A stretch of DNA of 58,995 nt from Sphingomonadales bacterium (GCA_027489365.1 JAIXZV010000320.1:1-58995), one strand, 5' to 3'. Shown: positions 39,001 to 48,172, counted from the first letter of the stretch. The notes: generated by a model from the letters alone, not told the origin. Translations and numbers: made by a program.

Positions 39001-39039
39001 TTAGGGCTGGGTCAGATTGGACGTGCGGTGCTCGGCATC

Positions 39040-40305
39040 CTACGTCTGCGGGCGCAGCAGGTAGAGCGGGATTGCGGCGAGCATCAGCACCAGGCTGAGC
39101 CCGCTCGCCGCACCACCAGCGCCCCAAAAGGCGAAGAGCGAGAAGGCGATGCCGAGCGTAGCGGTGACCGGTGCGATCCGTCGGACCAGCGCGGAGACGC
39201 AGGCGGCGAGATAGAACCACAGGCTCGAACAGGTCGTCAGCAGCGCGACGAAGGCAAAGGCGCCGGCGAGCGATGCGCTGGCGTTCGACAGCACCAACAG
39301 GCTGGCGCAGATGGAGGAGAGGATCAGCACGCGCACCGGCACATCGCGCGCCGAGACACGCGCGAACCAGCGCGGCAGCAGCCCCGCGCGCGCCATGCCG
39401 AGCGGGACTTCGCCCTGGATCAGCACCCAGCCGTTGAGTGCGCCGAGCGCCGCAATCGCAGCGAAGGCGGCAACCAGCAATCCGCCCCCCATGCCCACGA
39501 ACCGTTCGACGAAGAGCTGGAACGGCGCGGTCGATGCGGCGACATCGGCGGCGGGCAGCAGCAGGACGATGCTCGAACAGACGAGGATATAGAACAAGCC
39601 GACCGCGATCGTGCCGGTCATCGTCGCGCGCGGCACATTGCGCGCCGGATCGCGGATGCGCTCGGCGGTGACACTCGCCGACTCGAACCCGAGCAGCGGA
39701 AACAGGGTCAGCGCGACCGCACCGCCGAGCCCGGCGAGCATCGTTCCCGGCGCGGGCAGTGACGGGAGTGCGACCGTCCCGCTCCCCCCGACCGCAGCGG
39801 CAATCGCCACCACCGCGATCAGTGGCGCGATCTTCAGGATCGTGGTGACGACTTGCACCCGCCCCGCCAGTTTTGCGCCAGCGAGGTTGAGCAAAGTGAA
39901 CAGCCAAATCAGCGCGACCGACACCAGCGCGCCGGTCAGTGGCGTGGCGTTGAGTGCGGGCGCGAACGCCGCGAGATAGCTCGTCGCCGCCATCGCGATC
40001 GCGGCATTGGTCGCCCAGACCGACACCCAATAGGCGACCCCGACCATCACCCCCGGCAGCGGCCCCAGCACCGCGCCGGTAATCGCGATCGCGCCGGTCG
40101 CTTCGGGCATCGCCTGCGCAAGCCGCGCCAGCGTCCAGCCGATCGCCAGCGCGCCAGCGATACTGACGATCCAGCCGGCGACCCCGGTCCAGCCATAGGG
40201 CGCGAGCGCGATCGGCATCAGGAAGATGCCGGAACCGATCATCCCGCCCATCACCAGCGCGGTCGCGGTCCAATATCCGAACGGGCGTGGCGCGGCGTCG
40301 TGCAT
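39040..40305 (-). CDS. APC family amino acid permease
   Basis: A 421-residue inner-membrane transporter with about twelve helices. The APC signature near the start, TALVMGGMIGSGIFLMP, and the following LTLFPLLGFESASVTAERIRDPARNVPRAT block in helix 6 are typical. Substrate is probably an amino acid or polyamine. The ATG at 40305 (MHDAAPRP) is preferred because GGGGGA lies 9-10 bases upstream; an ATG at 40329 would put that ribosome site inside the gene. It is divergent from the TPR-sulfotransferase gene. Confidence 0.88.
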   Translation of the reverse strand: MHDAAPRPFGYWTATALVMGGMIGSGIFLMPIALAPYGWTGVAGWIVSIAGALAIGWTLARLAQAMPEATGAIAITGAVLGPLPGVMVGVAYWVSVWATNAAIAMAATSYLAAFAPALNATPLTGALVSVALIWLFTLLNLAGAKLAGRVQVVTTILKIAPLIAVVAIAAAVGGSGTVALPSLPAPGTMLAGLGGAVALTLFPLLGFESASVTAERIRDPARNVPRATMTGTIAVGLFYILVCSSIVLLLPAADVAASTAPFQLFVERFVGMGGGLLVAAFAAIAALGALNGWVLIQGEVPLGMARAGLLPRWFARVSARDVPVRVLILSSICASLLVLSNASASLAGAFAFVALLTTCSSLWFYLAACVSALVRRIAPVTATLGIAFSLFAFWGAGGAASGLSLVLMLAAIPLYLLRPQT

Positions 40306-40393
40306 CGGCGTAATCCCCCTGTCCGGCAATTCAGCACGACGCGGGAGGCGACGCCATAGTTCCTTTTCGCGCGCGCTGCGCTACCACCGCGGC

Positions 40394-42013
40394 ATGGTGC
40401 AGGCGATCACGGGGACCGAAACGGGGTGGATGGCGGCGAGCGGGCGCTATCCTCCGCGCCTGATCGAGGCGGCGCTCGCGCTGAATGATAACCGGTTGCA
40501 CGATGCCGAGCCGTTACTGAAGGCGCACCTTCGCGATGATCCGTTCGATGTTGCGGCGATCCGCATGTTGGCGGAACTCGCCGGGCGGATCGGGCGGTAC
40601 AAGGATGCCGAAACACTGCTGCGCCGCGCGATCGAGCTGTCGCCCGGCTTTACTGCGGCGCGCGCCAATCTGGCGCTGGTGCTGTACCGGCTCAACCGCC
40701 CGACCGAGGCGATCGCCGAACTCGCGACCGTGGTGGCGGAGGATCCCGACAATCCCGGCCACGCCAATCTGCAGGCCGCCGCGTTCGGACGGCTCGGGCA
40801 GTTCGACGATGCGATCGCTTTGTATCAGCGCGTTCTGGACGAGGTGCCCGAACAGCCGCGCGTTTGGATGAGCTATGGCCATATGCTCAAGACGGTCGGG
40901 CGGCAGGCGGATGGCGTCGCTGCCTATCGCCGCGCGATCGACCTGCTGCCGAGCCTGGGGGAGGCGTGGTGGAGCCTCGCCAATCTCAAGACGGTGCGCT
41001 TCGACGATGCCGATATCGCGGCGATGCAGGCGGCGCTGGTCGCGCCCGGCATCACCGACGAAGACCGCTTCCACCTCGATTTCGCTCTCGGCAAGGCATT
41101 CGAGGATCGCCGCGATGCCGCGCGTGCCTTCGCGCATTATGCCGACGGCAATGCGCGCCGCCGCACCGCGCTCCCGTATGATGCCGACGAGACGAGCGGC
41201 TATGTCGATCGCAGCATCGCGCGCTTCGACGCGGATTTCTTTGCCGAGCGCGCCGGGCAGGGGCATCCGGCGTCCGATCCGATTTTCATCCTCGGAATGC
41301 CGCGCGCCGGATCGACGCTGATCGAACAGATTTTGTCGAGCCATTCGCAGGTCGAGGGGACGACCGAACTGCCCGACATCCCGCTGCTCGCGCGGCAAGA
41401 CGCGGCCTATCCCGTCGGGCTCGCCGATTGGTCGGCCGAGCGGCTGCACGCGGCGGGCGAGGCGTATCTCCAGCGCACCCGCATCCAGCGCCGCACCGAC
41501 CGGCCGTTCTTCATCGACAAGCTGCCCAACAATTGGGCGCACGTGCCCTTCATTCTCTCGATCCTGCCGAACGCCCGGATCATTGATGCGCGGCGGCATC
41601 CGCTCGGCTGCTGCTTCTCCAATTTCAAACAGCATTTCGCGCGCGGACAGGGGTTCAGCTACGCACTCGACGACATGGGGCGCTATTACCGCGATTATGT
41701 GCGGCTGATGGCGCATGTCGATGCGGTGCTGCCGGTCCGCGTCCACCGCGTGCTGTACGAGGATATGGTCGACGACACCGAACGCACCGTGCGCGCGCTG
41801 CTCGCCGCGTGCGGGCTGGCGTTCGAACCGGCGTGCCTTGCCTTTCATGAGACCGAGCGCGCGGTGCGCACGGCGAGCTCCGAACAGGTCCGCCGCCCGA
41901 TCTTCCGCGAGGGGACTGAGGCGTGGAAACCGTTCGAGCCGTGGCTCGATCCGCTGAAGATGGCGCTGGGTGACGTGCTCGATTGTTATCCGGCAGTGCC
42001 CGCAGCGTTGTAA
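40394..42013 (+). CDS. TPR-repeat sulfotransferase family protein
   Basis: A 539-residue protein. The first ~250 residues are tetratricopeptide repeats (AEPLLKAHLRDDPFDVAAIRM and three or four more such helices). The C-terminal half is a sulfotransferase domain with the PAPS phosphate loop FILGMPRAGSTLIEQILSSH and a later LPNNWAHVPFI/RRHPLGCCFSNF region. Such proteins are common in sphingomonads, often beside TonB receptors as here (recalled). Start at ATG 40394, in the frame where the conserved repeat region begins. Confidence 0.88.
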   Translation: MVQAITGTETGWMAASGRYPPRLIEAALALNDNRLHDAEPLLKAHLRDDPFDVAAIRMLAELAGRIGRYKDAETLLRRAIELSPGFTAARANLALVLYRLNRPTEAIAELATVVAEDPDNPGHANLQAAAFGRLGQFDDAIALYQRVLDEVPEQPRVWMSYGHMLKTVGRQADGVAAYRRAIDLLPSLGEAWWSLANLKTVRFDDADIAAMQAALVAPGITDEDRFHLDFALGKAFEDRRDAARAFAHYADGNARRRTALPYDADETSGYVDRSIARFDADFFAERAGQGHPASDPIFILGMPRAGSTLIEQILSSHSQVEGTTELPDIPLLARQDAAYPVGLADWSAERLHAAGEAYLQRTRIQRRTDRPFFIDKLPNNWAHVPFILSILPNARIIDARRHPLGCCFSNFKQHFARGQGFSYALDDMGRYYRDYVRLMAHVDAVLPVRVHRVLYEDMVDDTERTVRALLAACGLAFEPACLAFHETERAVRTASSEQVRRPIFREGTEAWKPFEPWLDPLKMALGDVLDCYPAVPAAL

Positions 42014-42117
42014 ATCAGCAACGATCCAGCAGCATTGTTACAGTTCGGTATCGACCCGCTTGACGCTTGCTGCGTCCGCGAACAGTCTGTTGCAACATCG
42101 CAATAGGGGGCTGTTTG

Positions 42118-44676
42118 ATGTCATCGTCTGCGCATCGTGCCGTGATCGCCGCACTCTTGTCGTCGGTCTTCACCGTCCCCGCCTTTGCGCAGACGACGCC
42201 TGCACCGCCCCCCGCTGCGGCACCGGCGGACGATAGCAATGCCGACATCGTCGTCACTGCGACCAAGCGGTCGGAGACGCTGCAGAACGTGCCGATCAGC
42301 GTGCAGGCGCTGACCACCAAGAAGCTCGATGAACTCAACATCACCAATTTCAAGCAATATGCGCAGCAATTGACCTCGGTGTCGTTTCAGGCGCTGGGCG
42401 GCACGCCGGGCACCAACGTGATCTATATGCGTGGCGTCGCCTCGGGCGGCGACGGCAATCATTCGGGTGCGCTGCCCTCAGTCGGCGTCTATCTCGACGA
42501 ACAGCCGGTGACGACGATCGGCGGCAATCTCGACGTCCATATCTACGACGTCGCGCGGATCGAGAGCCTGTCGGGGCCGCAGGGTACGCTCTACGGCGCC
42601 TCGTCCGAAGCGGGCACGATCCGCATCATCAGCAACAAGCCCGACACGTCGCATTTCTACGGCCGCGCCGATGTCGAGGGCAATCACGTCAGCAAGGGCG
42701 GGTTCGGCGGCAAGGCCGAGGGGATGATCAACCTGCCGCTGTCGTCGTCGGCGGCGCTGCGCGTGATCGGCTATTACCAGCGTGACGCGGGTTATATCGA
42801 CAATGTTGCGGGCACGCGGCAGTTTTGCGGGGGCGTGAACTTCGACACCGCTGGCAATTGCGTGAAAGACGGAATTTCCGTCAGCAACGCCGCCTTCGTC
42901 AAGAAGGACTATAACGACACCGAAATCGCCGGGGGCCGCGCTGCGCTGAAGGTCGATCTCGACAGCAATTGGACCGTCACGCCGAGCGTGATGTATCAGG
43001 ACACGCGCAGCCACGGATCGTATGGCTTCGATCCCAAGGTCGGCGACCTCAAGGTCCAGCATTTCTTCCCCGAATTCCGCCGCGACCGCTTCATCCAGGC
43101 GGGGCTGACGATCGAGGGCAAGGTCGGCAATTGGGACCTGACCTATGCCGGGGCCTATCTCGACCGCAAAACCTACCAGTCGAGCGATTACACCGATTAT
43201 TCCGAGGCGTATGACAGCCTCTACTCCTCGGCGGGCGGTCTGGCTGGCTATTTCTATTACCGCGACAATGCCGGGCGGACGATCGACCCGCGCCAGCAGG
43301 TGATCGGCAGCGACCATTTCAAGAAATTGAGCCAGGAACTGCGCGTTGCGAGCCCCGCAAGCGACCGCTTCCGCATCGTCGCCGGTGCCTTCTACCAGCG
43401 GCAAACCAACGACATCTATCAGGATTACAAGATCGCCAATCTGGCGACCACGCTGTCGGTCAACGGATCGCCGGGCACGCTGTGGCTGACCAAGCAGTAT
43501 CGCGTCGACACCGATTACGCGATGTTCGGCGAGGCGAGCTTCGACATCACTCCGACGCTGACCGCGACGGCGGGTGCGCGCGCCTATATCTACGACAACT
43601 CGCTGATCGGCTTCTTCGGTTTCGGCCGCGATCCGGCGAACGGCTTCAACACCACGCCGTATAACGCCGCGGGCAGTTCGCGTACCGGCGTCGCGGGCTG
43701 TTTCACCACCAACGGCACGCGGTTGCGTGACGCGGTGGCCGCTGGCGCATCGACCACGCTGCTGCCGCCAGCGGTGGCGGGTGGGCCGTGTACCAACCTC
43801 GGCACCTTCGCGGCGGGTAGCGGCGTGCAGCCGGTAAAGGCATCTGGCCAGGGCGTGACCTATCGCTTCAACTTGAGCTGGAAGCCGGTCACCGGCGTTC
43901 TGCTGTACGGCACCGCCTCGCGCGGGTTCCGCCCCGGCGGCATCAACCGGCGTGCGGACGTGCCGCCGTACGGCGCGGACTTCCTGACCAATTACGAGAT
44001 CGGCGCGAAGACCACGCTGCTCGGCGGAAAGCTGCGGTTGAACGGCGCGATCTATCAGCAGAATTGGGACAAATTCCAATTTGCTTTTCTTGGATTGAAC
44101 AGCTTCACGCAGATTCAGAACGGCCCGAATGCCCGCATCCGTGGTGCGGAAATTCAGGGCAGCCTCAACCTGCGCGCGCTGACACTGAGTGGCTCGGCGT
44201 CCTACACCGATGCCAAGACGACGCAGAACCTGTGCTTCGCCGCGGACCCTACCTTCACGTGTGGCGGAGCGACCCCATCGGCTCCGGCGGGCACGCGCCT
44301 GCCGATCACGCCGCAATTCAAAGCGAGCGGAACGGCGCGCTACACCGTGCCAATCGGGACGGCGAAGGCCTATGGCCAGGGCGTAGTGTCGTACCAAAGC
44401 TCGGCGTCGAGCGATGTGCGCACGCTCGCCTTCACCCCGACCGGCGTGCCGTATAATCCCGCCGCGACGCTCGGACGCCTTGCCGCGTTCACGACGGCGG
44501 ATTTCGCGATTGGGGCGGAGTTCAGCCGCTTCAGTCTCGAACTGTTCCTGCAGAATGCGTTCGATGCGCGTGGCCAGCTCTCGCGCTTCCAGCAGTGCGG
44601 CTCGTGCGGGCAGCGTCCGTACATCGTGCCGGTGACGCCGCAGACGATCGGGGTGCGGCTGCACACCGATTTCTAG
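42118..44676 (+). CDS. TonB-dependent receptor
   Basis: An 852-residue outer-membrane receptor with a signal peptide (VIAALLSSVFTVPAFAQ), a TonB-box-like DIVVTATKRSETLQNVPIS, a plug domain (VIYMRGVASGGDGN, VGVYLDEQPV, RIESLSGPQGTLYGASSEAGTIRIIS) and a barrel ending in F at TIGVRLHTDF. The sphingomonad-typical VGVYLDE...GPQGTLYG layout suggests uptake of a small organic nutrient rather than a siderophore, but the ligand is unknown. The start has AGGGGG 8 bases upstream. It pairs with the TPR-sulfotransferase gene upstream. Confidence 0.93.
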   Translation: MSSSAHRAVIAALLSSVFTVPAFAQTTPAPPPAAAPADDSNADIVVTATKRSETLQNVPISVQALTTKKLDELNITNFKQYAQQLTSVSFQALGGTPGTNVIYMRGVASGGDGNHSGALPSVGVYLDEQPVTTIGGNLDVHIYDVARIESLSGPQGTLYGASSEAGTIRIISNKPDTSHFYGRADVEGNHVSKGGFGGKAEGMINLPLSSSAALRVIGYYQRDAGYIDNVAGTRQFCGGVNFDTAGNCVKDGISVSNAAFVKKDYNDTEIAGGRAALKVDLDSNWTVTPSVMYQDTRSHGSYGFDPKVGDLKVQHFFPEFRRDRFIQAGLTIEGKVGNWDLTYAGAYLDRKTYQSSDYTDYSEAYDSLYSSAGGLAGYFYYRDNAGRTIDPRQQVIGSDHFKKLSQELRVASPASDRFRIVAGAFYQRQTNDIYQDYKIANLATTLSVNGSPGTLWLTKQYRVDTDYAMFGEASFDITPTLTATAGARAYIYDNSLIGFFGFGRDPANGFNTTPYNAAGSSRTGVAGCFTTNGTRLRDAVAAGASTTLLPPAVAGGPCTNLGTFAAGSGVQPVKASGQGVTYRFNLSWKPVTGVLLYGTASRGFRPGGINRRADVPPYGADFLTNYEIGAKTTLLGGKLRLNGAIYQQNWDKFQFAFLGLNSFTQIQNGPNARIRGAEIQGSLNLRALTLSGSASYTDAKTTQNLCFAADPTFTCGGATPSAPAGTRLPITPQFKASGTARYTVPIGTAKAYGQGVVSYQSSASSDVRTLAFTPTGVPYNPAATLGRLAAFTTADFAIGAEFSRFSLELFLQNAFDARGQLSRFQQCGSCGQRPYIVPVTPQTIGVRLHTDF

Positions 44677-44680
44677 CGCG

Positions 44681-44947
44681 CTATAGCCCGGCCTTGTCGA
44701 GGGCTGCGGCGAGTTCGGTGGTCATCGCCTTGTCGGCCCGGTCCGGCTTGGGCGTCAGGCGGTTGAGTGCGGTCTGCACGCGCGCTTGCGCCACTTGTAG
44801 CGTCTTGTGCCGCACCGCGCGGACCGCATTGGTGCGGCCCGAGCGGCTTTCGCCGAGCAGTGCGGCCCATTTCGCTTCCTCGGCCGCCAGCAGCGCAAGC
44901 GCGAGCCGCAACCCGTCGCGCTGACCATGCGCATAATCGTCCGACAT
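44681..44947 (-). CDS. Hypothetical protein, 88 residues
   Basis: I do not recognise this protein. It is short, charged and mostly helical (LRLALALLAAEEAKWAALLGE, AVRHKTLQVAQARVQTALNRL), with no signal peptide or cysteines, and may form a small coiled-coil. The ATG at 44947 has GAGGAAAGG about 7 bases upstream. Its 3' end abuts the TonB receptor, convergent, with 4 bases between. Confidence 0.6.
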   Translation of the reverse strand: MSDDYAHGQRDGLRLALALLAAEEAKWAALLGESRSGRTNAVRAVRHKTLQVAQARVQTALNRLTPKPDRADKAMTTELAAALDKAGL

Positions 44948-45033
44948 GTCCGGGCCTTTCCTCGTCACCGCGCCCGATACACCGCATCGGCGGCGTTCAT
45001 AAGGGGTAGATCGGTGGCCACGGCTGCCGCGAT

Positions 45034-45047
45034 TTGACCCATATCAA
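45034..45047. promoter_or_regulatory. FNR-type box upstream of the small helical protein gene
   Basis: TTGACCCATATCAA is a one-mismatch match to the FNR/FixK dyad TTGAT-N4-ATCAA. It lies 60 bases before the start at 45107, a usual activator distance, and the nearest regulator of this type is encoded at 45558-46295. Confidence 0.65.
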
Positions 45048-45106
45048 GCCCGTTTGCGCAGCACGCATTATCCCCCGAATCGACAAAAGGTGAGGAGGCC
45101 AGCGCC

Positions 45107-45571
45107 ATGATCCGCTTATCGACCGTCGTGCCCTTTCCCCCGCCCGCCACGATCGAGACGCTGCGCGAGGATCATGTCATTCAGCGCTGGCTGTGCGACG
45201 ACCTGGAGCGTGTCGAGGATAATTTGCCGACATTGCCGAGCTTGCCCGAACTGCGCCGGATCAGCGATCGCATCCTGTGCATCACCGGATCGCATTTCGC
45301 GCGCGCCGAAAAGGTGCTCGGCGCGATGCCCGCCGGGCAGCGCCCGACGCCCGCGATGCTCGATGCGTTGCACCAGATGCACGTGCTCGATGAATTGCAC
45401 GGGCAGGATCTCGTCGTCACGCTGTGGCAGCATGTCGGCACGGTCGCGGGCGCGAACGTGGGGCAATTGTCTTATATGCTGCGCTGCTTCTTCGACGGGT
45501 GCCGCCGCGCGATCCGGCTGAAGGAAAGCTATCTCGCCGAGCTTGCCCCCGTCCCGCTCAGACCGGATTAG
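45107..45571 (+). CDS. Small helical protein, possibly hemerythrin-like
   Basis: A 154-residue protein predicted as helices with several histidines (H23 in EDHVIQRWL, H63 in GSHFARAEKV, H92 and H98 in MHVLDELHGQ, H109). The spacing resembles a hemerythrin-like diiron bundle, but H63-x4-E68 departs from the canonical H-x3-E, so I call it only possible. Its end overlaps the minus-strand Fnr-type gene by 14 bases, and the upstream FNR-like box suggests low-oxygen control. It could equally be a family I do not know. Confidence 0.5.
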   Translation: MIRLSTVVPFPPPATIETLREDHVIQRWLCDDLERVEDNLPTLPSLPELRRISDRILCITGSHFARAEKVLGAMPAGQRPTPAMLDALHQMHVLDELHGQDLVVTLWQHVGTVAGANVGQLSYMLRCFFDGCRRAIRLKESYLAELAPVPLRPD

Positions 45572-46295
45572 CGATCCGCTCCAGCCCGGCGGGATCGCTG
45601 ACGATGCAATCGCGCTCGCCCTTGGCGAAGGTGATGAGGCCCGCTGCCTTGAGCCGGGTCAATTGGCGGCTGACGGTCTCGATCGTCAGGCCGAGCAGAT
45701 CGGCCACTTCGCCGCGGCTCATCGGAATCGACACGTCGATCCCCCCGCCGTCGCGTGGGGTGCCCGAACGATCCGCCAATTGCAGGATGAAACCCGCGAC
45801 GCGTTCCTGCGCATTGCGCCGCCCGAGCGACAACATGCGTTCGCGCGCTTCGTCGAGCGAGGCCATCGTGCGTTCGAGCAGCATCCGCTCCATCCGCGGT
45901 TGCGCGCCGAGCTTGCGCTCGAATGCCGCGCGCGGGAAGCTGCACAGGGCGGTCTCGGTCAGCGCGGTGACGGTGAGCGAGGCTTCGTCGGTGAACATCT
46001 GCCCGACGAAATCGCCGGCAAACAGCAGGCCGACGATCTGTTCGCGCCCGTCGGGCGTCGATGCGGTCACCTTCAACGCGCCGCTGACGACATTGGCGAA
46101 GGTCGTGACGACATCCCCGGCCCAGGTGATGACTTGCCCCGGCGGCACGCTGCGGCGGCGTCCGATTGCGCTGAGGGCGATCAGCTCGTGATCGTCGAGG
46201 CTCGAACACAATGACGTGTCGCGCACCAGGCATTCGTGACAGACCGACGCGCCGCGCGATCCGGTTGTGCTGTCGATGCGGATGTGCGTGTTCAC
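45558..46295 (-). CDS. Crp/Fnr family regulator with FNR-type cysteines
   Basis: A 245-residue regulator. Four cysteines are placed as in FnrN/FNR proteins that bind an oxygen-labile [4Fe-4S] cluster: C19, C22 and C30 at the N-terminus (VCHECLVRDTSLC) and C118 in TETALCSF. A cAMP-binding-like beta roll spans the middle, and the C-terminal helix-turn-helix has SRGEVADLLGLTIETVSRQL, whose E--SR recognition helix reads TTGAT-type sites. The GTG at 46295 is chosen because AAAGGA precedes it. It probably acts as the oxygen sensor for the surrounding genes. Confidence 0.9.
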   Translation of the reverse strand: MNTHIRIDSTTGSRGASVCHECLVRDTSLCSSLDDHELIALSAIGRRRSVPPGQVITWAGDVVTTFANVVSGALKVTASTPDGREQIVGLLFAGDFVGQMFTDEASLTVTALTETALCSFPRAAFERKLGAQPRMERMLLERTMASLDEARERMLSLGRRNAQERVAGFILQLADRSGTPRDGGGIDVSIPMSRGEVADLLGLTIETVSRQLTRLKAAGLITFAKGERDCIVSDPAGLERIANPV

Positions 46296-46383
46296 GGTGC
46301 GATCCTTTCTGCCGCCCGCACTGTAGCGCACTTATGGCGGCGGACCAGCATAGGAACTACGCCAGCAAACCGACCGCTCAAGT

Positions 46384-46397
46384 TTGATTCCGGTCAA
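46384..46397. promoter_or_regulatory. FNR-type box between the Fnr-like gene and ompW
   Basis: TTGATTCCGGTCAA is TTGAT-N4-GTCAA, one mismatch from the FNR consensus dyad, in the 181-base divergent gap. It lies 80 bases before the ompW start and 89 bases from the regulator start, so it could serve either or both promoters. Confidence 0.65.
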
Positions 46398-46476
46398 GCG
46401 CCTGTTTGCCCACGCACAAAAGGCGGCGGCGCGCGGTTGCCTAAGGTGCAGCCCTCACAACCAGAGGGATTGAACC

Positions 46477-47160
46477 GTGAAGATCGCCATCGCACTTGCC
46501 GCCGGCTTGTTTGTCGCCACCCCCGTTTGCGCGCAGAGCACAGACGCCGATGCGCGCACCGGGATCAAAGCGGGCGACGTCCTGCTCCGCGTCCGCGCGA
46601 TCATGGTCGCGCCGAACGAACGCTCCGGTGGGATCGGCCCGACCTTCCCGACCGAGAAGGTCAGCGTGAACAATGCGGTGATGCCCGAAATCGATCTCAC
46701 CTATATGGCGACCGACCATATCGGGTTCGAACTGATCGCCGCGACGACCAAGCACAGCGCATCGGGCACCAGCGGCACGACCGGGGGAATCGGCAAGCTC
46801 GCCTCGACCTGGGTGCTGCCGCCGACGCTGACCGCGCAATATCATTTCAATCCGCACGGCGCAGTGCGGCCCTATGTCGGCGCGGGCGTGAATTACACGA
46901 TCTTCTGGAACGAGAAAGCGTCGAGCGGGCTGGTCGGCGCGGTCGGGCCGACGCGGGTGAAGATGTCAGACAGTTTTGGCTGGGCCGCGCAAGCCGGGAT
47001 CGATGTCGACATCTCGAAGCGCCTGTTCGTCAATGTCGACGCCAAATACATCAAGATCCGCACCACCGCTCGGCTCGACACCACGGCGGTCGGCACGCAG
47101 AATGTGCGCGTCCATCTCGATCCGCTGGTGGTCGGCGTCGGGCTGGGCCTGCGCCTCTAA
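46477..47160 (+). CDS. ompW: OmpW family outer-membrane protein
   Basis: A 227-residue protein with a signal peptide (KIAIALAAGLFVATPVCAQ) and an eight-stranded barrel: AGDVLLRVRAIMVAPNE opening, PEIDLTYMATDHIGFELIAA, LPPTLTAQYHF, VRPYVGAGVNYTIFW, GWAAQAGIDVDISKRLFVNVD and a final strand ending L-x-x-x-L-R-L. OmpW channels are often induced at low oxygen through FNR and fit the neighbourhood. The FNR-like box at 46384 lies upstream. Confidence 0.93.
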   Translation: MKIAIALAAGLFVATPVCAQSTDADARTGIKAGDVLLRVRAIMVAPNERSGGIGPTFPTEKVSVNNAVMPEIDLTYMATDHIGFELIAATTKHSASGTSGTTGGIGKLASTWVLPPTLTAQYHFNPHGAVRPYVGAGVNYTIFWNEKASSGLVGAVGPTRVKMSDSFGWAAQAGIDVDISKRLFVNVDAKYIKIRTTARLDTTAVGTQNVRVHLDPLVVGVGLGLRL

Positions 47161-47310
47161 GCTTGCGATGTCGCCGATCGCGATCCGCTGGTCCGCAAGG
47201 GCCAGCGGCATCGTGCGGTGCGATACCAGAATAACCCAGTCCCGGTCGTATCGGGCCAGTCGCGCAGCCGGGCGATCACCAATGCCTCGGTCGCAGCCTC
47301 GGCGACGATG
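47161..47310 (-). pseudogene. Degraded fragment resembling the 3' end of a CydC-type ABC exporter gene
   Basis: The reverse strand encodes, in two different frames, pieces that read like the last part of an ABC-ATPase of the CydC type: EAATEALVIARLRDWPDTTG in one frame, then VILVSHRTMPLALADQRIAI in the next, with a frameshift near 47238 and no Walker motifs. LVSHR matches the H-loop, followed by the ADQRIAIG tail. Nothing upstream of it belongs to the gene, so it is a relic. It lies between ompW and the stress-protein gene, where cyd genes would fit biologically. Recognition is from memory of the family. Confidence 0.55.
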
Positions 47311-47344
47311 CCGTGGCTTTTCACAACCGCCGGCGCGGGCGCGC

Positions 47345-48172
47345 TTATCGCGATAGCAACACGGGCACACGCGGATGTTCGATGAGCGTGCGGGTGACGC
47401 CGCCGAACACAGTTTCGCGCAGGCGCGAATGGCCGAAGGCACCGATCGCCAGCAATTCGGCACCCTGACGCAGCGCGAAACCTTGCAGTGCGTCGGCATC
47501 GCTTTGCCCATTGGCGGGCACGGCATGGGGCGTGGCATCGAAGCCGTGCGCCACCAGATGGCGGACGACTTCGTTCATGCTCGCCAGGATTGCGGGTAGC
47601 GCAGCCTCGTCACGCCCGACCCCAACCACCTCGACCTTGGCATGTGGCGTGATTACGGCGACCAGATCGTGCACCGCGCGCCTCGCCTCGCGCGTGTCTT
47701 TCCAGCCGATCACGGCGTGCTTGACCGGCGCCAGGCTGGTTTCGCCGCTCAGGACGATGAGCGGCGTCCCGCTGCCCATCACGACCGTTTCGGCAACCTT
47801 TGATCGGAGCCAGCCGATTTGCCACAAATCGGCGTCGCCGATCAGGATCAGGTCGGCGATCGGCCCGGCTTTCCCGGTGCGGTCGGCCAGCACGAAGAGG
47901 TCATCATGCAGCCCGACGACGCGGATATCGGCGCTCGCGGCCGCGACCATTGCCTTCACCGCTTCCACCCGCACGGCCTGATCGCGCGCGAGTTCGGGGA
48001 GCGGGATATAGATTTCGGTCATCGGCGCGAGCGTCGGGATCAGCACCGGCCCGGCGCTCAGGATCTCGATCGTGAGCGTGGTCGCCAGCCGCTGCGCCAA
48101 CGCGCAGGCGGCGTAGATGATCGGATCGGCACGCACAGAGTCGTCGGTGACGAGCAAGATGTCCTTGATCAT
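47345..48172 (-). CDS. Universal stress protein (tandem UspA)
   Basis: A 275-residue protein made of two UspA-like halves. The first begins MIKDILLVTDDSVRADPIIY and is followed by LILIGDADLWQIGWLRSKVAE; the second ends with the ATP-binding motif GAFGHSRLRETVFGGVTRTL (G-x2-G-x9-G-S/T type). Tandem Usp proteins are often induced by low oxygen or energy stress. The ATG at 48172 has AAAGGA 7 bases upstream. An FNR-like site lies about 120 bases upstream at 48293. Confidence 0.92.
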   Translation of the reverse strand: MIKDILLVTDDSVRADPIIYAACALAQRLATTLTIEILSAGPVLIPTLAPMTEIYIPLPELARDQAVRVEAVKAMVAAASADIRVVGLHDDLFVLADRTGKAGPIADLILIGDADLWQIGWLRSKVAETVVMGSGTPLIVLSGETSLAPVKHAVIGWKDTREARRAVHDLVAVITPHAKVEVVGVGRDEAALPAILASMNEVVRHLVAHGFDATPHAVPANGQSDADALQGFALRQGAELLAIGAFGHSRLRETVFGGVTRTLIEHPRVPVLLSR

